Shown here piece by piece: positions 51,686 to 60,686 of a DNA stretch of 64,000 nt. Position 1 is the first letter of the stretch. The number at the start of each line of letters is the position of its first letter. A program made the translations under genes and the position numbers. Origin of the DNA: Algoriphagus oliviformis. GTDB lineage: Bacteria; Bacteroidota; Bacteroidia; Cytophagales; Cyclobacteriaceae. A model generated the notes under the pieces. That model was given only the letters and a program-made list of their open reading frames with translations, had not been told where the DNA came from and did no database searches. The stretch lies in the NCBI RefSeq assembly GCF_017254915.1, contig NZ_JAFKCT010000001.1, forward strand, positions 558,001 through 622,000, in the 5' to 3' direction.

Positions 51686-52840
51686 ATGAATACGATTCTC
51701 GAACAGACCTTTTCAGTCCCTTTCCGATATCCGGTGTGCTTCACCGAGGGTCTATTTGATCCCAAAAACCCCATGCTGGCGGATGTCCTGCGGGGCGAGC
51801 GGGTTCCCAAAGTACTCTTTGTGCTGGACAGTGGAGTCGCGGACAGCCATCCAGCGCTAGTGGATGGACTGAAAGCCTACGCTGCCCGATACAGTGACGT
51901 ATTCACCATGGCGGCTGAGCCCATGATCGTAGTGGGCGGCGAGGCCTGCAAAAACGATCCCGAGCTATATCAAAAAGTGGTCGAAGCCACGCATCTCTAT
52001 GGGATCGACCGGCACTCCTACATCGCCGTGATAGGTGGCGGCGCGGTGCTGGATATGGTGGGTTTTGCGGCAGCGATCTCCCATCGGGGTATTCGGCTGA
52101 TCCGCATTCCGACGACCGTTTTGTCCCAAAACGACTCCGCCGTGGGTGTCAAAAACAGCATCAACGCCTACGGCAAAAAGAACTACCTCGGCACCTTCAC
52201 CCCGCCGAATGCGGTCCTCAACGATTTTGAGTTCCTGAAAACCCTCGATGACCGGGACTGGCGAGCCGGAATCTCGGAGGCCATCAAAGTGGCGCTGATC
52301 AAGGATTTGAGCTTCTTCGAGTGGCTGGAAGAAAATGCCGAAGCCTTGGCCAAGCGGGAGATGGAGCCGATGAAGGCCCATATCATCCGCAGTGCCCAGA
52401 TGCACATGGCCCACATCGCCGGGCGGGATCCCTTTGAGTTTGGCTCATCTAGGCCGCTGGACTTTGGACACTGGGCGGCACACAAGCTGGAGAAGCTCAC
52501 GGAATTTCGCATTCGCCATGGGGAGGCCGTTGGGATAGGCATTGCGCTAGATTCGGCCTATTCTTTCCTTCAGGGGAGGATCACGGAGGAGGATCTCGCG
52601 CGGATCATCCAAGTGATGAAGACGCTGGGGTTTGACTTGTTTGCGCCGGAGCTACAGGGGGATAGCCTGATCCAGGGACTCAGGGAATTTCAGGAGCATC
52701 TGGGCGGACAGCTCACGATCATGCTTTTGGAAAAACTCGGAAAGGGTGTCGAAGTGCATGAGATGGACGAGGATTTGATCCACCAATCCGTAGATTTGCT
52801 GCGATCTTTTCAGGAAAAATCCGACCTTATCACTTCCTGA
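51686..52840 (+). CDS. eboD: EboD, 3-dehydroquinate synthase-like sugar-phosphate cyclase
   Basis: 384 aa. NAD-binding GGGAVLDMVGFAAA lies near residue 117; metal ligands are in GISEAIKVALI (Glu), FGHWAAHKLE (His) and RHGEAVGIG (His). PTTVLSQNDSAVGVKNSINAYGKKNYLG is the substrate loop. It is closer to the EboD/EEVS-like branch than to AroB, which is expected elsewhere in the genome. It probably makes a cyclitol-like moiety; this is inferred. Confidence 0.92.
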   Translation: MNTILEQTFSVPFRYPVCFTEGLFDPKNPMLADVLRGERVPKVLFVLDSGVADSHPALVDGLKAYAARYSDVFTMAAEPMIVVGGEACKNDPELYQKVVEATHLYGIDRHSYIAVIGGGAVLDMVGFAAAISHRGIRLIRIPTTVLSQNDSAVGVKNSINAYGKKNYLGTFTPPNAVLNDFEFLKTLDDRDWRAGISEAIKVALIKDLSFFEWLEENAEALAKREMEPMKAHIIRSAQMHMAHIAGRDPFEFGSSRPLDFGHWAAHKLEKLTEFRIRHGEAVGIGIALDSAYSFLQGRITEEDLARIIQVMKTLGFDLFAPELQGDSLIQGLREFQEHLGGQLTIMLLEKLGKGVEVHEMDEDLIHQSVDLLRSFQEKSDLITS

Positions 52841-52857
52841 TTTTTTAACCCCGCACT

Positions 52858-54069
52858 ATGGACGTCAAGGGCTTTCATCTCAGCTATTGCAGCAATATAC
52901 ATCCCGGTGAAAGTTGGGATGCTACTTTCCAAAACCTCAAAATATACATTCCCGAAGTACGGCAGCGACTCAAGGTTGAAGGGCCTTTTGGGATTGGCTT
53001 GAGGCTTTCCAATCAGGCTTCCTTGATGTTGGAAAAGCCCGAGAAACTTAAGGAATTCCAGGTTTGGCTTCGTCAGGCCAATGCCTACGTTTTCACGCTC
53101 AACGGCTTTCCCTACGGGGATTTTCACCGCCAGATAGTGAAGGAGAAAGTCCATTTTCCGGACTGGACCACGACCGAGCGGAAGGACTACACGCTGCGCT
53201 CCTTTCAGATCCTCTCCCAGCTCCTGCCTCCGGGAATGCAGGGCGGGATCTCCACCTCGCCGATTTCCTACCGCCATTGGTTTAAAACCGATGCTGCCCT
53301 GAAATCGGGGATGGAGACTGCCACCGCCCACCTCCTGGAGGTCGTGGAGGAGCTTGCAAAAATCCACAAGAAAAGCGGGAAGCTGCTTCATCTGGACATA
53401 GAACCGGAGCCGGACGGGATCCTCGAAAACTCCGACGAGATGATTTGGCTCTTTACCGATTGGCTTTTGCCAAAAGGCATACCGCTTCTTTCCCAAAAAC
53501 TTGGCCTCTCGGAGGCTGAGGCCGAGGAACTGATCAAGACCCATATCCAAGTCTGTTACGACGTCTGCCACTTTGCCATCGTGTATGAGGAGCCGGCGGA
53601 GACTTTTGCCAAATTCGAGGCAGCCGGACTGCGTGTGGGCAAGATCCAGATCTCTGCGGCGCTGAAGGCGCTGATTCCCGAGACCGCCAATGGCAAATTC
53701 AGCTTGGGCAAAAAGCTCCAAGCCTTTGCGGAGTCGACCTATCTCCATCAGGTAGTGGCACGATTGGACGACGGGACGCTGAAATCCTATTCCGACCTGC
53801 CGGAGGCTCTAGAGACACTTCCTGCGACCAAGGAAAAAGAATGGCGCATCCACTTTCACGTGCCGGTTTTTCTGGAAAACTACGGCTCGTTCTCTTCGAC
53901 CCAGGAGACCATTTCGATTGTACTCAAGGAAATTTTATCCAATCCGGATATCACGCAGCATCTGGAAGTCGAGACCTATACTTGGGAAGTGCTTCCCGAG
54001 GACACCCGTCAAAGCCTCGGCGAGTCCATTGCCCGGGAGCTTGCTTGGGTGAGGGGAAAGATGGTGTGA
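52858..54069 (+). CDS. eboE: EboE, metabolite traffic protein (xylose-isomerase-like TIM barrel)
   Basis: 403 aa. FHLSYCSNIHPGESW near the N-terminus, LLHLDIEPEPDGILEN with the acidic metal-ligand pattern, and VCYDVCHFAIVYE are hallmarks of EboE, a TIM barrel related to sugar isomerases. It lies 18 bp after eboD. The catalytic role is unproven in any organism as far as I know. The next gene, eboF, is 616 bp away across a repeat-rich spacer. Confidence 0.92.
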   Translation: MDVKGFHLSYCSNIHPGESWDATFQNLKIYIPEVRQRLKVEGPFGIGLRLSNQASLMLEKPEKLKEFQVWLRQANAYVFTLNGFPYGDFHRQIVKEKVHFPDWTTTERKDYTLRSFQILSQLLPPGMQGGISTSPISYRHWFKTDAALKSGMETATAHLLEVVEELAKIHKKSGKLLHLDIEPEPDGILENSDEMIWLFTDWLLPKGIPLLSQKLGLSEAEAEELIKTHIQVCYDVCHFAIVYEEPAETFAKFEAAGLRVGKIQISAALKALIPETANGKFSLGKKLQAFAESTYLHQVVARLDDGTLKSYSDLPEALETLPATKEKEWRIHFHVPVFLENYGSFSSTQETISIVLKEILSNPDITQHLEVETYTWEVLPEDTRQSLGESIARELAWVRGKMV

Positions 54070-54141
54070 TTTGAGGTTTGATGTAGGTTGGAGGGTAAGT
54101 TTCTCTAAGTGGTTAGTAGTAAGTGGTTTTAAGATAAAGGG

Positions 54142-54276
54142 GTCGGGAGGTATGGAAGTAGGAGGCACCAGCCCCAGCGGGGCGACAGCTTGGTAGCGAT
54201 TGCTGCCGTGCACAACCAGAACCCTGTAAGTGTGAAAGATAATTTGTGATTGCAGGTTTGAAATTTGAGATTGGCC
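54142..54276. repeat. Tandem repeat copy 1 (184-bp period)
   Basis: Starts gtcgggaggtatggaag and ends attggcc; it contains a small GCCCC-AGC-GGGGC hairpin and cttggtagcgattgctgcc. The second copy is collinear without a net indel, and similarity continues weakly upstream, so the unit is about 184 bp. Confidence 0.85.
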
Positions 54277-54325
54277 GGGGAGGGAAGTTGTGAGCGGTGA
54301 GAAGTAAGTCGTTATAGAGTAGGAT

Positions 54326-54460
54326 GTCGGGAGGTATGGAAGTAGGAGGCCCCAGCCCCAGCGGGGCGACAGCTTGGTAGCGATTGCTGCCGTGCAAAAC
54401 CAGAACCCTGTAGGGGTGAAAGATGATTCGTTATAGCAGGTTTGAAATTTGAAATTGGCC
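54326..54460. repeat. Tandem repeat copy 2 (184-bp period)
   Basis: Collinear with 54142-54276 at offset 184, with roughly ten differences. Its origin (REP-like element or decayed mobile sequence) is unknown. Confidence 0.85.
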
Positions 54461-54540
54461 AAAGGCTGGATCAATCGGTTGACCCTTGATAGTTATCTGC
54501 TCAAATGCTAGTCACAAGGATTGAAGTCCCCAAGGGCGAA

Positions 54541-54616
54541 CTCCCCCTTGCAAAGGGGGCCGGGGGGATTTGTATCAGTTTTAGAAAATCCCCCTAATCC
54601 CCTTAAGAAGGGGGAA
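54541..54616. repeat. Nested palindromic repeat
   Basis: The C-rich arm at 54541-54570 (itself a hairpin of CCCCCTTG/CAAGGGGG type) is the inverse of the arm at 54587-54616. This is a hairpin-within-hairpin of the REP kind, 70 bp before eboF. Confidence 0.7.
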
Positions 54617-54685
54617 TCGCGTCGATCCGCTTGTTGATCGACAGTCCTGAAATTTGGTCTGTTGGTCCGCAAAAAATGAACACAA

Positions 54686-56056
54686 ATGAAAAAAACAGTA
54701 GTCCTCAATATCGTTGCACTTTCTCCCCGGGTGATCGGTGAGCATACCCCTTTTCTAAAAAAATGGATTGAAGAGAACCAGCGAGCGGTGGTGGAGCCGG
54801 TACTTCCAGCCGTGACCTGCTCGGCCCAATCCGTCTATCTGACCGGAAAGTGGCCATCTGATCATGGCATTGTGGGCAACGGTTGGTACTTCCAGGACGA
54901 ATGCGAAATCAAGCTTTGGCGTCAATCCAACAAGCTGGTGCAGGCCGAAAAAGTATGGGAAGTGCTGCGCCGAGACAATCCCGGCTTCACCGTCGCCAAC
55001 ATGTTTTGGTGGTATAATATGTACTCCAGCGCAGACTATGCGGTGACTCCGCGACCGCTGTATCTGCAAGACGGGCGCAAGGAGCCGGACTGCCACTCCC
55101 AGCCCATGGAGCTGCGGGACCGGCTGCAAAAAGAACTCGGACAGTTTCCCCTCTTTTCCTTTTGGGGGCCAAATACGAGCATCGCTTCCAGCAAGTGGAT
55201 CGCCGAGGCCTCCAAAAAGGTCGACGAATGGCACAATCCCACGCTGAACCTGATCTACATCCCCCACCTCGACTATGGCTTGCAGAAGTATGGGATTGAC
55301 TTCGAAAAGATCGGCAAGGATCTCCGCGAGGTCGATGCCCTGGCGGAGGACCTGATCACCTATTTCGAAAAGCAGGGAGCCCAAGTCCTCCTTCTCTCCG
55401 AGTACGGTATCACTTCCGTGAGCAAGCCGGTGCACCTCAACCGGGTTTTTCGCGAAAAAGGCTGGATTCAGGTGAAAGATGAACGTGGACTAGAAACCTT
55501 GGACGCGGGCACTTCGGCGGCCTTTGCGATAGCAGACCACCAGGTCGCCCATGTGCACGTGAACGACAAGTCGAAGCTTTCCGAGATCAAAGCCTTGCTG
55601 GAAAAGACTCCCGGCGTGGAAAAAGTCCTGGACGAAACCGGCAAAAAGGAGTACCACATTGGCCACGAGCGCGCAGGAGATCTGGTGGTGATCGCGGAGG
55701 CCGATGCTTGGTTTACCTACTATTTTTGGCTGGACGATGCCAAGGCTCCGGACTATGCCCGCTGCGTGGATATCCACCGCAAGCCTGGCTACGATCCGGT
55801 CGAGCTCTTTCTGAATCCTGAAATCAAAGTTCCGTTGCTCACCGTCGGCTCCAAAGTCCTTAAGAAAAAACTGGGCTTCCGCTACCTCATGGACGTGATT
55901 CCCTTGGATGCCACCTTGGTCAAGGGTGCGCATGGTCGAATCCCCGAATCTGACTTGGACAAGCCACTTTTCGTGTCAAAGACCGATATCAACCCCGCTG
56001 AAAGGATCCAGCCAACGGCCGTTTTTGATCTTATCGTCAAGGCAGTACAAGGTTAA
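54686..56056 (+). CDS. eboF: EboF, alkaline-phosphatase superfamily (phosphodiesterase-like) protein
   Basis: 456 aa without a signal peptide. It keeps the superfamily layout: the nucleophile region PAVTCSAQSVYLTGKWPSDHG (Thr in PAVTCS), NMFWWYNMYSSADY, YIPHLDYGLQK (Asp/His ligands), LLLSEYGI and VKGAHGRIPES (His). It is annotated in Ebo clusters as a nucleotide pyrophosphatase/phosphodiesterase-like protein. It may remove a phosphate or nucleotide group; the substrate is unknown. A DUF4221 gene follows after 63 bp. Confidence 0.9.
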   Translation: MKKTVVLNIVALSPRVIGEHTPFLKKWIEENQRAVVEPVLPAVTCSAQSVYLTGKWPSDHGIVGNGWYFQDECEIKLWRQSNKLVQAEKVWEVLRRDNPGFTVANMFWWYNMYSSADYAVTPRPLYLQDGRKEPDCHSQPMELRDRLQKELGQFPLFSFWGPNTSIASSKWIAEASKKVDEWHNPTLNLIYIPHLDYGLQKYGIDFEKIGKDLREVDALAEDLITYFEKQGAQVLLLSEYGITSVSKPVHLNRVFREKGWIQVKDERGLETLDAGTSAAFAIADHQVAHVHVNDKSKLSEIKALLEKTPGVEKVLDETGKKEYHIGHERAGDLVVIAEADAWFTYYFWLDDAKAPDYARCVDIHRKPGYDPVELFLNPEIKVPLLTVGSKVLKKKLGFRYLMDVIPLDATLVKGAHGRIPESDLDKPLFVSKTDINPAERIQPTAVFDLIVKAVQG

Positions 56057-56119
56057 AATAAGTCAACAAGCTTTGTTGTTTAGTTAAAATCTGCTTTTTT
56101 CATAGAAAAATGAATTTTT

Positions 56120-57241
56120 ATGAAGAAAGCGGTAAATATGCTTTTGATTCCACTGATTTTTTCCTGTGCAGACCAAGCCGGCACAGTCTCAGAGGCACAT
56201 TTTTCCTATTCCATAGACACGGTCAAGGTAGAAAGCCACGAGCTGCTTCTCAATGTCCAAGGAGGGCTCAACCGGATGGCAATCTCACCCGATGGCCAAA
56301 CACTCTACTTTTACAATACTTCCGAAAAAAGGCTGGACTTGATTGACTTGAATTCTTATCAGATCAATCGGTCGATTTCTTTCAGCTCAGACGGGCCTAA
56401 TGGAGTCGGAGGCATTTCCCCTTACGGATTTGAAATCACCGAGGGGGGCGAGATCATCATCGCCTCATTTGATGCCATCCGCAAAATGGACTCATTGGGC
56501 AATAAAATAGACAGCTACAATTGGGAAAGCCTAAACTACCAATCCGGTCAAATACCCCAAGGAACTATCCTGAGTTTTGACGGCGAGTATGACCCGACAG
56601 GAAACATATTCTATGGCATCTATGGGAGAGAAAGAGGGGGAAATAGCAATGGAGATGGCTTGGGGATTTTGGATATTCCAAACCGGGCAATCCAAACCAA
56701 GGAAATCCCCTTGCTCAAATCACTGGCCGACTATAGGATCGAACTGGACGGAGAAGTCAAAACGATCAGCCTTGAAAGCTTTTTTCTTCAGCTGGAGAAT
56801 GAAAAAATTTTGATCAGTACTGAGGCCCATAATTCATTGGCAGTCTATGATATCTGTAAAGACTCTCTCTATCAGGTTGATTTTTCATCTGAACTTTTAC
56901 CCGACAAAAAACCCGGAAACTTTGAGAAAAAGGTCACCTCACTTGATCAAATGAAGGCATCTCTCTTAGACAAAGCGAAAGAAGTCAGCTTCGGGCCGTG
57001 GATTTGGGACGCGAGCAGCCAGCACTATTTTCGGATCAGTCAGTATCAATCGGGCTTTGACCCGCCCGAATTTCAGGTCTATGTGACCATAGCAGATCCT
57101 GATTTTCAAGTGGTTTTAGAGCAGAAGGATTTTCCAAGAACCAGGTCCAGTGCTTTCTTCCACCAAGGCTACCTCCATCATCCCATCAATCTAAACGATG
57201 AACTGTATTTCGTGAGGATTAAACCAGAATTCCAGTTTTGA
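56120..57241 (+). CDS. DUF4221 lipoprotein, paralog 1 of 5
   Basis: 373 aa with signal peptide and lipobox (LIPLIFSC). The fold is expected to be a six-bladed beta-propeller, as in DUF4221. The WDASSQHYFRIS segment near residue 300 is the shared D-x-x-R-x-x-YFR-like motif of the five-gene array. Ligand and role are unknown; a surface or periplasmic binding role is inferred. Its TGA overlaps an upstream TTG of the next gene. Confidence 0.88.
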   Translation: MKKAVNMLLIPLIFSCADQAGTVSEAHFSYSIDTVKVESHELLLNVQGGLNRMAISPDGQTLYFYNTSEKRLDLIDLNSYQINRSISFSSDGPNGVGGISPYGFEITEGGEIIIASFDAIRKMDSLGNKIDSYNWESLNYQSGQIPQGTILSFDGEYDPTGNIFYGIYGRERGGNSNGDGLGILDIPNRAIQTKEIPLLKSLADYRIELDGEVKTISLESFFLQLENEKILISTEAHNSLAVYDICKDSLYQVDFSSELLPDKKPGNFEKKVTSLDQMKASLLDKAKEVSFGPWIWDASSQHYFRISQYQSGFDPPEFQVYVTIADPDFQVVLEQKDFPRTRSSAFFHQGYLHHPINLNDELYFVRIKPEFQF

Positions 57242-57252
57242 GCAACTTACGT

Positions 57253-58386
57253 ATGAAAAACCTTTCGCTTATTCTTCTGGTTCTCGCCCAGTTTTCCTGC
57301 TCCGCAAAGGAGGAAACGGCCAATACCAACATCCTCGAAAATCTTCGGATCACAATGGATACCGTAAGCGTAGATGTTGGAGAAGAGCTGTTTGATCCGG
57401 CATCCTACAAGAAACGAACGCTGAGTAGGGACGGTACGCGAATCTTTTTTGAGTCGGAGGGTTCCAAGCCCGAAATTCACGAGATCAACCTAAAGGATAT
57501 GCGTTTGATTCAGCGCCATGGTTTGGCCGAAGACGGGCCGGATCGCGTGCCAAGGTTTGGAACGGCATTTCAGTGGTTGCCTAATGATCGGTTTTTTCTT
57601 TTTTCCCAAGGTATCGCCGGAATCTATGGTTTGGATGGAAAAAAGGAGCAATCCATCTCCACCCGTCTTGCCGAACTTCCGGAACTGGAGACCTTGGAAG
57701 GGATTGGCTATTTCCCTAAAGTCTGGCTCAGTCCCGACGGAACTAAGCTGATGGCCATCCCCTACAAGCATGATGGATGGTTTTTGAGACTGGTGGTGGT
57801 CGACTTGCCTGCCAAAACCGGGAAGATACTGGAATTGCCCGCCTTGGAAATGACGAAAGGCTACCAAGTACGCTGGGAGGAAAACGGGGTGCAGTATCAA
57901 GGGGGAGACTTTGTGAGTGGGTTTTTGATGAATGACCAGCTGATCCTCGGGAGCAGCTCTACAGCCGACTTTTATTGTTTTGACTGGAAGACGGATTCGC
58001 TGCTGTTGGTGGAAAATGAAGCCCGATCCCTTCCGAAAACCAAAACAGGCTCGATCCCCAACAACCTAGGATCAGAGGCGGAGTGGAGGGAGGTTTCCAA
58101 AAGGCTGGGTAAGATGGTCAACTATCGGGAGCTACTGTTTGATCCTTCTCGGCAGCAGTATTTTCGACTCGCTACTCAGAATGCAGCACATGACGTTAAC
58201 GGGAATAAACGAAGTGACGAAGTTTGGCTTTTAGTGTATGACTCGGATTTACGACTGATTGGCGAGCGTCAGATTGAGGGTATCGTGGGGTTCCCGATCG
58301 ATCCCTTTTTCAGCGGGGGAAAACTGTATGGTTCCGTGCTGTGGGAAGAAGTTCCGGGCTTTACGGTGATGACTCTTGATTTTTAA
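57253..58386 (+). CDS. DUF4221 lipoprotein, paralog 2 of 5
   Basis: 377 aa from ATG 57253. The lipobox is LAQFSC and the shared motif FDPSRQQYFRLA. A 54-bp block at its 5' end (57291-57344) is identical to the next gene apart from one base. Ends in GFTVMTLDF, as does paralog 3. Confidence 0.88.
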   Translation: MKNLSLILLVLAQFSCSAKEETANTNILENLRITMDTVSVDVGEELFDPASYKKRTLSRDGTRIFFESEGSKPEIHEINLKDMRLIQRHGLAEDGPDRVPRFGTAFQWLPNDRFFLFSQGIAGIYGLDGKKEQSISTRLAELPELETLEGIGYFPKVWLSPDGTKLMAIPYKHDGWFLRLVVVDLPAKTGKILELPALEMTKGYQVRWEENGVQYQGGDFVSGFLMNDQLILGSSSTADFYCFDWKTDSLLLVENEARSLPKTKTGSIPNNLGSEAEWREVSKRLGKMVNYRELLFDPSRQQYFRLATQNAAHDVNGNKRSDEVWLLVYDSDLRLIGERQIEGIVGFPIDPFFSGGKLYGSVLWEEVPGFTVMTLDF

Positions 58387-58402
58387 ACCCGAAACAGCCT
58401 AT

Positions 58403-59545
58403 ATGAAAAAACTGATCTTGGCTCTAGCGGCCTCCGCCCTGTTTTCCTGCTCCGCAAAGGAGGAAAAGGCCAATACCAACATCCTCGAAAATCTCAGCTT
58501 CACGGTGGATACAGTGGTCGTGGATGCTGGTGGGGATTTTGTAAATCTATTCATGCCGATTTGGCCCTACGGTCTGAATGAGGACAAAAGCCAACTTTGG
58601 TTTTTTGAAAGGGAGCCCCTCAAACTGGTTTATGTAGACTTGGATCAGTTGAAGGTTTTGAAAAAGACCGGGTTTGAGGAGGAAGGGCCAGATGGAGTTG
58701 GGAGTGGTATCTCGGATCTGAAAATAGGAGCACAGGGAGAACTGTATTTGAAAAGCAACAGGACGGTTGGGCTTTTTGGGCCAAACAGCAAACTGCTTCA
58801 AAATATGAGGTTTGTCCCCTCGGGGATAGACTCCAGTTTGGCGCGAGACAGCTATGCCCTTTTTGACAAATCCGTCTTCGACTTTGGCACCCGAAAAATC
58901 TATGCCCATCCCAATTTCACCGATGCTGGCGAGTATGTTTTGCTGATCTTGGATCCGGAGACGCGGTCCGCCACTTCCCTGCCGGTTCCCAAGATGAAAA
59001 TCGTGGATGACTACAGCAAAACGCAGTCTTTTGAAAGCGAGAGTGGGACGAACATGTCTTTCTACAGCGTGGGGAGTGACATCACCTTGCTTCCTGGAGA
59101 GGTGATCCTATCGACGGGAGCGATGAGCGGCTTTTATCGACTGGATCTCCAGACCGAAAAGCTGGAATTTATTGACATCCAACACCAAAATTTTCCCAAC
59201 TCGATGGATATCGACATCATCCAAAATCCGAGTGGACCGGAGGAGATGTTTGAAATCCAGAAGAAAATATGGGAGCATATCAACTATATGGAGCTGCTCT
59301 GGGACGATACTCGGCAGCTTTATTTTCGGATGGGAATCACAGCGACCATGCCGGAGCAGCCCGGTCCGCCCTCGGTGGAGTATTACTTGTTTGCCTACGA
59401 TAGGGATTTCAATGTGGTGGGAGAGACCAAACTGGAAGGGGTAGAACACTCGCTTTGGTATAGCTTTTTCAAAGACGGCAAGCTCTGGAGCTACGTGAAT
59501 GTGGAGGACGAGTTGGGCTTCGCGGTGATGACTCTTGATTTTTGA
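58403..59545 (+). CDS. DUF4221 lipoprotein, paralog 3 of 5
   Basis: 380 aa from ATG 58403. Lipobox SALFSC; shared motif WDDTRQLYFRMG. The 5' block 58441-58494 matches paralog 2 and the 3' block near 59465-59522 matches paralog 4, so different parts of this gene are near-identical to different neighbours, a sign of gene conversion. Confidence 0.88.
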   Translation: MKKLILALAASALFSCSAKEEKANTNILENLSFTVDTVVVDAGGDFVNLFMPIWPYGLNEDKSQLWFFEREPLKLVYVDLDQLKVLKKTGFEEEGPDGVGSGISDLKIGAQGELYLKSNRTVGLFGPNSKLLQNMRFVPSGIDSSLARDSYALFDKSVFDFGTRKIYAHPNFTDAGEYVLLILDPETRSATSLPVPKMKIVDDYSKTQSFESESGTNMSFYSVGSDITLLPGEVILSTGAMSGFYRLDLQTEKLEFIDIQHQNFPNSMDIDIIQNPSGPEEMFEIQKKIWEHINYMELLWDDTRQLYFRMGITATMPEQPGPPSVEYYLFAYDRDFNVVGETKLEGVEHSLWYSFFKDGKLWSYVNVEDELGFAVMTLDF

Positions 59546-59551
59546 GAATTA

Positions 59552-60673
59552 ATGAAAAAAATGCTCCCCGCCTTGAGCCTACTGCTTTTGGCTGCTTGTG
59601 GCGAAACAGGCAATTCAGAAAAGGCAGGATCTAAAAATATCCTTGACGGCCTTACTTTCTCAGTGGATACGGTGATGGTGGACTCCAAAGAGAGCCTTTT
59701 TGAATTAAGCTGGGGTCCTCGCTCCTCTTCGGTTTCTGAGGACGGTCGTTATCTTTTCCTATACAATTCGAAATTCAATCAGATACAGCAGATCAATTTG
59801 GATAAGCTGGAATGGGAAAGGAACATCGACTTTGAGGTAGAAGGACCAGACGGTACGGGAGACGCTGTTTCAAATACCCAAGCCCTCGGAGGAGGAAAAT
59901 TCCTGATCACTTCCTATCGAAAAATGGGTGTTTTTGATGAGAAGGGAGTGAAGCTGAAAGATTATTCTATCGGCTCCCTTCCCATTACGTCAGAGTCGGA
60001 AGAGCTGGATTATGGTCTTATCCTTACCAAGGATCAGACTAGCCTCTTTTCTCTTCCTGGTGTTCGGAATTTCGAACCCCGTACGCTAGCAAAGATCGAT
60101 TTGCAAACTCATGAAATTGCCAATTTTCCGATCAAGGAGATGGATTGGATTCTCGATTTGAAGGTGGGCACATCTACCCACCCTGTCTTTGACGAATACA
60201 TGTATCTAAGGGAGCTCAATGGACAAGTTTTGGTTTTGTCTCCTCCCAGCAGTGCATTTTATCGCTATGATTTGGAGACAGATTCCCTGACCTATCATTC
60301 CTTCACTCATGAGCTCAGCCCGATAGTTAATGATGTGAAGCTGAAAAATATAGTAGAATCTGACGAAGAGTATCGAGAAGAACTAAGACGCTACACGATG
60401 GGGATAAGTTTCGGCCCACTCATGTGGGATGAAACCCGCTCCGTTTATTTTCGCCTAGGCAGAAAACCGATTTCCATAGCTGGGCCTTTCCAAATAGTTT
60501 CAAGTGAAGTATTTATGTATGCCTATGATGGGGATTTTGATTTGATCGGGGAGGCGTTGATTCCAGAGCTTTTGACTCCGCCAAGGGACTATTTTTTCAA
60601 AGACGGCAAGCTCTGGAGCTATGTGAATGTGGACGACGAGCTGGGCTTTGCTGTCATCGACTTTGATTTTTAA
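59552..60673 (+). CDS. DUF4221 lipoprotein, paralog 4 of 5
   Basis: 373 aa, starting 6 bp after paralog 3. Lipobox LLLAAC; shared motif WDETRSVYFRLG and C-terminal LWSYVNVDDELGFAV. The 3' region 60594-60651 is near-identical to that of paralog 3. Confidence 0.88.
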   Translation: MKKMLPALSLLLLAACGETGNSEKAGSKNILDGLTFSVDTVMVDSKESLFELSWGPRSSSVSEDGRYLFLYNSKFNQIQQINLDKLEWERNIDFEVEGPDGTGDAVSNTQALGGGKFLITSYRKMGVFDEKGVKLKDYSIGSLPITSESEELDYGLILTKDQTSLFSLPGVRNFEPRTLAKIDLQTHEIANFPIKEMDWILDLKVGTSTHPVFDEYMYLRELNGQVLVLSPPSSAFYRYDLETDSLTYHSFTHELSPIVNDVKLKNIVESDEEYREELRRYTMGISFGPLMWDETRSVYFRLGRKPISIAGPFQIVSSEVFMYAYDGDFDLIGEALIPELLTPPRDYFFKDGKLWSYVNVDDELGFAVIDFDF

Positions 60674-60686
60674 AACCATTTCTTCT

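Larger units (their letters stand above)
54070..54685. other. Repeat-filled 616-bp spacer between eboE and eboF
   Basis: There is no supportable ORF here. It holds the two 135-bp direct repeats (184-bp period), a nested palindrome (54541-54616) and short flanks. In a compact ebo operon this gap is unusual and may mean eboF is transcribed separately. Confidence 0.8.
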
